A DNA stretch of 64,000 bases, from contig JADJBL010000021.1 in assembly GCA_016703765.1 (NCBI GenBank), positions 1 to 64,000 on the forward strand. Direction: 5' to 3'. Position 1 is the first letter of the stretch. Each line of letters starts with the position of its first letter. This document shows, one piece after another, positions 58,462 through 64,000 of this stretch. The notes beneath the pieces are model-generated. The model had not been told where the DNA came from, did not search any database, and saw nothing but the letters and a program-made list of their open reading frames with translations. Both the position numbers and the translations under genes were made by a program. This DNA comes from Saprospirales bacterium (lineage in GTDB: Bacteria; Bacteroidota; Bacteroidia; Chitinophagales; Saprospiraceae).

Positions 58462-59240
58462 GAATCCCCTTCCTCCTGTTTCTCCTCATGGCTTTATCGT
58501 TCTCAGGCGTCGCCCTTCAGAGCCAGACCATTCACGCGGTGGTAGTCGCCGATACGGAAAGCAAACAGAGCGAATTTGCAGAGTCTGCCACTGCCGATTT
58601 TCGGAATATGAGAATAATGTTTAAAGGTATGGCGGAGGAAACGGGTTATCCCTTGAGGATGTACGAGGTAGGAGGGGCTGAATTTGTTTCGGAAAACGTC
58701 AAAAAGGCTATTTCATTGGTGGAAGCCCAACCCAACGATATCATCTTCTTCTACTTTGCTGGAAAAGGAGCCTGCGACCCGGGCGTTTCCGCTGAGGAGC
58801 GGATTTTGCACATGGGGCAGGAAGGCGCCGACACCATCTCTACCGCTACCGTCGCCGGGCTCATCAAAAAGAAAAACGCCAGACTGAACGTCGTCCTGAT
58901 CGACGCATGCGGCACTATTTGGGATGCCGGGGTGGGGCCCCACAAAGGGGCGGGCGCCGAAAAAATATATTACAAACTCCTCCGCGCTTGCGGCACCGTC
59001 AAAGTATACAGCAGCCAATGCGGAGAGCTGTCTTATGGCGATAAAAAAGGGGGCTATTTCACCAACTCTTCCCTCGCCGCGCTCGACTATTATATCACCA
59101 ATCCCTCCGATCCGGTTTCCTGGAAGGCTTTATTGACAAAGACCGCCCTGCTGACCCGGCAGCGGGCCATGCGGATATTCCGGCCGCAGAGTCCGGTCGT
59201 TTTCTTTTCACAAGACTTCAGGGAGAGTTGTTTGCCTTAA
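58458..59240 (+). CDS. Caspase-fold protein lacking the catalytic His (pseudo-caspase)
   Basis: An intact 260-residue protein with a signal peptide (MRIPFLLFLLMALSFSGVAL). The caspase (C14) core is visible: IHAVVVADTESKQSEFAESA, the strand with DIIFFYFAGKGACDPGVS, and LNVVLIDACGTIWDAGV. In active relatives the first strand ends in S/A-GHG; here it reads AGKG, so Lys replaces the catalytic His. The Cys of DACG is retained. SYGDKKGGYFTNSSLAALDYY is typical for the fold. The start overlaps the previous stop by four bases. It may act as a binding protein or a regulated pseudo-enzyme rather than a protease. Confidence 0.75.
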   Translation: MRIPFLLFLLMALSFSGVALQSQTIHAVVVADTESKQSEFAESATADFRNMRIMFKGMAEETGYPLRMYEVGGAEFVSENVKKAISLVEAQPNDIIFFYFAGKGACDPGVSAEERILHMGQEGADTISTATVAGLIKKKNARLNVVLIDACGTIWDAGVGPHKGAGAEKIYYKLLRACGTVKVYSSQCGELSYGDKKGGYFTNSSLAALDYYITNPSDPVSWKALLTKTALLTRQRAMRIFRPQSPVVFFSQDFRESCLP

Positions 59241-59259
59241 AAATTCAAAAAAGAAGATT

Positions 59260-61125
59260 ATGAAAAGGAAATGCTTGTTCCTTCTGTTTTTAGTCCTGGC
59301 TATTTTGGAAAATACAAACGGACAACAAACTATTTACTATGGGGAGTGCATTGCGGACTCGCTCACAATTGATGAAAACTTGAAAGTATTCACCCTTGGA
59401 GGTATTGAAGCGAATGATTTGTTGATTTTTCAGATTCGCTCCGACGATTTCAACCCCTGCTTGAAGTTGTGGATAGATGGGGAGGAATATCCAGAAAAGG
59501 CTTGCGATATTTATTCAGATAAATCTCTTGAAGTTCAAATCGATTCTACCGGTTCCGGAACTTATACCATTACCGTTCAGTCTGAAGACCCTCCAAATAT
59601 AGGAGACTTCGATTTGTTTTTCACGAGAGGGAATTTACCCCCCGGCGCCGTTAGTATAGATACGTCAAAAGCCTCCCAAACTATTAATCTGACCACTACC
59701 TGCGGTCCTGAAATGATCGCATTGACCTTTGGAGCTGAAGCGAATTCTTCGTTTCAGATCAGTGCCATTGGGGGACCCATCTCCGACGCCTGTTTATCCC
59801 TAAGGAATGGGCATGGAGTGCAAGTCGCGGAAAGTTGTTCTATTTTTTCAACAGCCGAATTCACCTATTACGTTGAAGAACAGGATTGTTTTACTATCTT
59901 TTACAATGAAGATGGCCTTGATGCTATAGGGCCGGTTAGCATAACAATAACCAAGACATTGGGAGCTTTCACCGGAGAATGCTCCGCAGTTTCCGAAATC
60001 TGCGACAACAACATCGACGACGACGGCGACGACCTCATCGATTGTGACGACCCCAATTGCACGCCTTTCAACATCTCCGTCACGCCCATCTTTCCGCTCC
60101 CTCCGGCTTGCGACGACGGGCAAATCACAATCAACGCCGATGGCCAAAACCTGGAGTACAACATCACGGGCGGGCTCGGCGTATACCAATCCTCCAATAC
60201 CTTTTCCAATCTGCCGCCCGGGGCCTACAACGTCCGCGTCCGGAATACGGTAACTGGGTGTTTCGCCGATTATCCCGGAAGTCCGGTCGTGCTGCCGTGT
60301 GGCGACCCGCCTTGCCTGGCGCCCGATTTCGGCTGGATTAATGCTCCAAAATCTACGTGTCCGGGGAGCCCTGTAACCCTTTGCCTGGAAAATGCGGATT
60401 TCAATTTCGATTATACTTTGTTCCAGAATGGAGTGCCGACGGGGCAAATTAAATCCGGCAACGGAGATGTGATTTGTTTTGACCCCATTCAAATCGGCAG
60501 CGAAACCTCCTTCGGCGTTACGGCAACCCTGAAGACCGACGATCAATGCAACTTCATCGGCCCCCTGGCCACCGTCGGGATCGGCGATTTGGGTATGGGT
60601 TATACCACCGTGCCGGAACGGGGCTCCAACCAGGACGGCCGGATCGACCTCTGCTTTACGAGCGGCGCCCCAGCCCTGGAGTGGGATTACTACCCGCAAT
60701 GGGGTGTTACGGAGCCGGTTTCCTCTATCGGATGCCCTGACGGAGCGTCAATCACCGGACTCCGTTCGGAGTACTACGTAGTGACCCTTACCGATGCGAA
60801 TGGCTGTACCGGCAGGCAGGTGATCAGGGTGGGCAACACCGAAAAAGACCGCACCGGCTTTCCGGAGAAACCCCTGCTGACGCCTAATGGCGACGGCAAG
60901 AACGACGAACTGTTCTTTGGCGGGCTGCTGGAATTTCCGGAGGAAAACGAACTGTTCGTCTACAACCGCTTCGGGAGTCTGGTTTATCAGGCTGCGCCCT
61001 ATAAAAACGACTGGGATTGCACCTATCGAGGGGCGACGCTTCCGGCGGGAGTGTATTTCTATACCCTTCGGGTATTCGGCCAGGAAACGGAAGTGTACAC
61101 AGGGTTCATTACGATCGCCTTATAA
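59260..61125 (+). CDS. Surface protein with PPC-like and calcium-type repeats and type B T9SS domain
   Basis: An intact 621-residue protein. The signal peptide is MKRKCLFLLFLVLAILENTNG. Two PPC-like beta-sandwich regions follow (ANDLLIFQIRSDDFNPCLKLW, TCGPEMIALTFGAEANSSFQI). An acidic loop (EICDNNIDDDGDDLIDCDDP) is of the kind that binds calcium in thrombospondin-like repeats. An SprB-like segment (DGQITINADGQNLEYNITGG) and further beta domains lead to a type B sorting domain (LTPNGDGKNDELFFGGLLEF, LFVYNRFGSLVYQA, LPAGVYFYTLRVFGQ). A PorP/SprF gene lies 11 bases downstream. It is the probable surface cargo of this operon. Confidence 0.85.
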   Translation: MKRKCLFLLFLVLAILENTNGQQTIYYGECIADSLTIDENLKVFTLGGIEANDLLIFQIRSDDFNPCLKLWIDGEEYPEKACDIYSDKSLEVQIDSTGSGTYTITVQSEDPPNIGDFDLFFTRGNLPPGAVSIDTSKASQTINLTTTCGPEMIALTFGAEANSSFQISAIGGPISDACLSLRNGHGVQVAESCSIFSTAEFTYYVEEQDCFTIFYNEDGLDAIGPVSITITKTLGAFTGECSAVSEICDNNIDDDGDDLIDCDDPNCTPFNISVTPIFPLPPACDDGQITINADGQNLEYNITGGLGVYQSSNTFSNLPPGAYNVRVRNTVTGCFADYPGSPVVLPCGDPPCLAPDFGWINAPKSTCPGSPVTLCLENADFNFDYTLFQNGVPTGQIKSGNGDVICFDPIQIGSETSFGVTATLKTDDQCNFIGPLATVGIGDLGMGYTTVPERGSNQDGRIDLCFTSGAPALEWDYYPQWGVTEPVSSIGCPDGASITGLRSEYYVVTLTDANGCTGRQVIRVGNTEKDRTGFPEKPLLTPNGDGKNDELFFGGLLEFPEENELFVYNRFGSLVYQAAPYKNDWDCTYRGATLPAGVYFYTLRVFGQETEVYTGFITIAL

Positions 61126-61136
61126 AACCTTCGGTT

Positions 61137-62063
61137 ATGAAAAAAAATATACTCCTTACAATTGCCCTCTTTTCTTTTTGGTGGTGCGAAGCCCAGCATA
61201 CAGGCCCTTTCGGGCAGGCGGCCGAGTCATTCGGCCTGTACAATCCCGCGGGCCTGGCATTTGAAGAGATGAGGCATGATGGAACGATATTCAACCTCCA
61301 TATTCGGAATCAATGGTGGAACCAGAATTTGCCGGGGCAGCCGACAACGCAAACCCTGACCTGGCTGGAGAACCAGCAAAAACAACTCTTCGGCATCCGG
61401 TTGAACACCGACCAGATCGGGGAAACCAATCGGGTCGGCGTGACCGGACGATACGCCCACGCGGCGGGGAGAGGGTTGAAGATCGGCGTCGGAGCTGGCA
61501 TATACTCCAACAATACCAATGTGGAAAAGCTATACATCTACGACCTCGACGACGAGGTCGCGATGCAGGCGGGTGAAACCCGGGTGCAACTGGAAGCCAG
61601 CGCCGGTATTTTCTACCATTTTTTTGACCCGAACAGAGCCTGGCAATGGTTTGCCGGCGCTTCCTTCCGGCGCTTGTTCTTCATTACCCCTTTGGCCGGC
61701 AGCGAAGGATCCACTCCCGAAAATGACCTTCAGTTGCAGGGGGGGATTTCCCGCGAAAAATGGCTGATTGCCGGCCAGGCCCGCATCAGCTTCCAACAAC
61801 CCAGCGCGGCAGATTTCTACCTGCGCCGGTATTTTGCTGGAGAAACAGTATTCCTTGGCCTTCTGGCTACTTCCGATCTGAAGCATCATACGGCCGGTGT
61901 GCAGGCGGGCTACGAATGGCCCCTGAAGTCGGGAGGAAAGCAAAATAACCACTACCTGAATTTCAGCCTCGGGATGAGCAAGCCCCTGTCCCAATACATT
62001 GACGGGAATAATCTGATCGTTGATTTCAGGGTTGTTTGGTTGTGGGCACATGGGAAGAAATAG
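61137..62063 (+). CDS. PorP/SprF family type IX secretion membrane protein
   Basis: An intact 308-residue outer-membrane protein. From ATG 61137 the signal peptide (MKKNILLTIALFSFWWCEAQ) leads into GPFGQAAESFGLYNPAGLAF, the usual PorP/SprF N-terminus (short strand ending NPA). Strands follow (GTIFNLHIRNQWWNQNLPGQ, RYAHAAGRGLKIGVGAGIYS, VQLEASAGIFYHFFDPN, WLIAGQARISFQQPSAADFY, HYLNFSLGMSKPLSQY, LIVDFRVVWLWAHGK). It is the second type B cargo / PorP-SprF pair in the window and the last gene of the sigma operon. Expected role: partner for secretion of the cargo encoded upstream. Confidence 0.85.
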   Translation: MKKNILLTIALFSFWWCEAQHTGPFGQAAESFGLYNPAGLAFEEMRHDGTIFNLHIRNQWWNQNLPGQPTTQTLTWLENQQKQLFGIRLNTDQIGETNRVGVTGRYAHAAGRGLKIGVGAGIYSNNTNVEKLYIYDLDDEVAMQAGETRVQLEASAGIFYHFFDPNRAWQWFAGASFRRLFFITPLAGSEGSTPENDLQLQGGISREKWLIAGQARISFQQPSAADFYLRRYFAGETVFLGLLATSDLKHHTAGVQAGYEWPLKSGGKQNNHYLNFSLGMSKPLSQYIDGNNLIVDFRVVWLWAHGKK

Positions 62064-62099
62064 GGCTGAACACAGAAATAATTTTTATTTAAAATTACC

Positions 62100-63220
62100 T
62101 CACAATTCATACCGATACCCTACCCTCCACACCATCGTCCTGTTAAATGCCTTGTCACCCCCTTCGGTAAAACTGAATTCCGCATTGCGTTCGAGATTCA
62201 GCATGCCAAGGTGATATCGAGCTTCCAGAAAAACCTTTCCGGGGCCGATGGGGTATGCAGCCTGGGCGCCGAGAAGCAACGCGATATCGAGCCGGTTTCC
62301 AAATGTGGTCTCCGCGAGCGAAATCTGATCCACAATTTTGGTCCATACCATCCGGGTCTCGTTCTCGCCTGAGCCCTGTGCGACGATCTTTCCGGAAACC
62401 GCGTAACCAAAATTGATGCCTGGCGTTGCCATAACTTCTATTTTGCTTTTGCCCAAAGGGGCTTTATACGTCAGACAAACCGGGATTTCCAGGTACCTGA
62501 CACGCGCATCCGCTTTTGAATAGATTTTCACCCCGCCGGAGTTTGAAGTTTCTTCCACGCGTAAGCCATGTTGGGTAAGGCCGAGTTCGATCTGCCAGCC
62601 CATTTTTTCGGAAAAAGACTCGCCATATTGAATTCCAAAGGAAGATATATCTGCCGATAAGATCTTTTCACCCAATGCATAGGCGTAATTAAGTTTTTGC
62701 CTGGACCAGCCCTTTCCGGCCGTGATGCCGATGTAATTTCCAGTAGTAGTATTTTCCTTCTCCGATGGCCACAAAGCTGCTTCCGGAAGAACCCTGTTCA
62801 TTTGAATGTCGTTGTAACTCTTTACCGCCGCCTTGGCGCGGGCCCTGGCCACAAAACTGTCTATGATTACCCCGTGAGCATCAATCCTGCTCCCGCGATC
62901 ATCGTGGCGCCGGATTCATTGCCGCTTATTCTTTGGGCCAGGCTATATCCCATCAGCCCAAGGCCACCGATTTCAATCCCGATTCCGATGCCGTGGAATG
63001 TTTGATATTGGCCCCATTGGATTTTCACCTGCCGGTCTACCGGTTCCTTCAATAAAATTTCGCGCAACAATGCCGGACGGCTTACATTTTGCTTCTGGTA
63101 TTCGAAAAAGGGCTTTCTCTTGCCGATACTGATGGTGTCGGGCTGGATCTGGGCTGTGGCGATAGAGGCAATGACCATCAAAATGGCCGTGAAAATGGAG
63201 GAAATGGCTGTCGTTTTCAT
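62100..63220 (-). CDS. Outer-membrane beta-barrel (porin-like) protein, one frameshift
   Basis: From ATG 63220 a signal peptide (MKTTAISSIFTAILMVIASI) precedes a short helical region (IGIEIGGLGLMGYSLAQRIS, MIAGAGLMLTG). At about 62868 the frame shifts and continues as VIIDSFVARARAKAAVKSYN, then barrel strands: IGITAGKGWSRQKLNYAYAL, IQYGESFSEKMGWQIELGLT, YLEIPVCLTYKAPLGKSKIE, FLEARYHLGMLNLERN and finally MVWRVGYRYEL ending near Leu. This is the outer-membrane beta-barrel domain of the porin-like family found across Bacteroidota. It is convergent with the sigma operon and preceded on its own strand by the TTGAC-N15 motif. Confidence 0.75.
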
Positions 63221-63255
63221 GATGTGGATAATTTACGGTGAACTAATTCGGTAGT

Positions 63256-63290
63256 GTCATCCATAAATATTCCAATAGAGAAAACGTCAA
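63256..63290 (-). promoter_or_regulatory. Promoter-like motif TTGAC-N15-ATATTTATGG upstream of 63220
   Basis: On the minus strand ttgac at 63290-63286, 15 bases, then atatttatggatgac at 63270-63256. Spacing is identical to the sites at 53554, 56073 and 56844. It is 36 bases before the ATG at 63220. Confidence 0.6.
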
Positions 63291-63320
63291 CCATTTTTTT
63301 TTAAAATCAAATTAATTTAC

Positions 63321-64000
63321 TCATTGTATAATCACCTTTTGATAAACCACCCTGCCTTCCGAACGACCCCGCAATAAATATACCGATGCCGGAAAGTTCC
63401 CGAAATCAAATGCCTCGGTCAAGGTACCTGTTTGGAAGCTGCATGATCTGGCGCCAACCATTTCTCCGGCCAGGTTAAACAATTCGAAATCAACCCGTTC
63501 AGACGGCATGCCGCTCATGTGGACGGTGAAAGCCCCGTCGTTGGGATTGGGATATAGGCTAAATATTTTCACCCAGTTCAAGTCATCCGTGCCGACGATG
63601 ATCGTTACTGTTTGCTGCACGGAGCGACTACAATACTCATTGAAGGCAATCAGGGTTACAGTATAGTTGCCGGCATTCGGGTAGTCGTGTAAAGGATCTA
63701 TTTCCGTACTCGTGGCCCCATCGCCGAAATCCCAGAAATAAGTGTCCGAATTTTCGCTGTCATTCTCGAAAAACACCGTGTTGCCGACGGGATTAAAAGA
63801 GAAATCCGGGAGCGGAGGCTCACCCACTTCGATGTAATCAATAAGCGTCGTGGTGTTGCTCCCCACGGCATTCGTCGCCACCAGGGTAACCGGGAAAATG
63901 CCCGGGGAGTTGTAGGTCACCATCGGATGTTGTTCTGTGGATGCCCCCGGTATTCCCCCCTGAAATGTCCAGGACCAGGAGCTTGGATCGCCTTCAGATT
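63321..64000 (-). CDS. PKD-domain protein with T9SS tail, 5' end beyond the window
   Basis: The minus-strand frame is open to the window end, so the gene starts outside. The visible part starts with DPSSWSWTFQGGIPGASTE, the end of one PKD domain (YNSPGIFPVTLVATNAVGS), continues with a second PKD domain (PDFSFNPVGNTVFFEND, YFWDFGDGATSTEIDPLHDY, AGNYTVTLIAFNEYC) and closes with a type A tail (FSLYPNPNDGAFTV, FELFNLAGEMVGAR, FPASVYLLRGRSEG). Expected to be a secreted or surface-attached adhesin-like protein. Confidence 0.8.
   Translation of the reverse strand, partial: SEGDPSSWSWTFQGGIPGASTEQHPMVTYNSPGIFPVTLVATNAVGSNTTTLIDYIEVGEPPLPDFSFNPVGNTVFFENDSENSDTYFWDFGDGATSTEIDPLHDYPNAGNYTVTLIAFNEYCSRSVQQTVTIIVGTDDLNWVKIFSLYPNPNDGAFTVHMSGMPSERVDFELFNLAGEMVGARSCSFQTGTLTEAFDFGNFPASVYLLRGRSEGRVVYQKVIIQ

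Overview
The window looks like a marine or wastewater member of the Bacteroidota, most likely Saprospiria (Lewinella, Phaeodactylibacter or Haliscomenobacter type). The reasons are the large number of secreted proteins with type IX secretion (T9SS) C-terminal sorting domains, the SprB, PKD, HYR and right-handed beta-helix repeats, the PorP/SprF partners, TAnnTTTG-like promoter boxes and scattered palindromic intergenic repeats. No rRNA, tRNA, CRISPR array, prophage or transposase was seen. Nearly every gene in the first 16 kb is broken by one-base indels, often at homopolymers. Later genes are mostly intact, so much of the breakage is probably sequencing or assembly error rather than gene decay.

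Layout. 0-11 kb: a run of surface-protein genes with T9SS tails. It includes two related cassettes (A1-B1 at 1-2177 and A2-B2 at 5565-8810) around a beta-helix protein, then a thioredoxin-like WCGEC protein and another tailed protein. 11-16 kb: housekeeping genes (pepD-type dipeptidase, START-domain protein, DUF2062 membrane protein, EF-G). 16-17.7 kb: a MITE-like element, a lipoprotein remnant and a RelE/ParE toxin-antitoxin pair. 17.8-22 kb: TlpA-like lipoprotein, DNA-3-methyladenine glycosylase I, OFA-type MFS transporter, SRPBCC protein. 22-31 kb: a giant SprB-repeat protein and a BNR-propeller protein that share a C-terminal module. 31-37 kb: DMT transporter, leucine-rich L-domain protein, short alpha-glucan phosphorylase, and an MbnP/MbnH copper-protein pair. 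37-47 kb: several unrecognised proteins, a beta-helix adhesin and a 2OG-Fe(II) oxygenase.

47-64 kb is the most interesting part. Two type B T9SS cargo genes are each followed by a PorP/SprF gene (47.6-53.5 and 59.3-62.1 kb). The second pair ends an apparent operon that begins with an ECF-like sigma factor, a membrane anti-sigma/TPR protein and a caspase-fold protein whose catalytic His is replaced by Lys. A second caspase-fold protein with an apparently intact His/Cys pair and a beta-propeller lies nearby. A promoter-like motif, TTGAC-15 nt-(C/A)TATT(C/T/G)ATG, occurs with identical spacing upstream of four transcription units here, including the sigma-factor operon itself. I infer a self-regulated sigma regulon controlling caspase-associated T9SS surface proteins.
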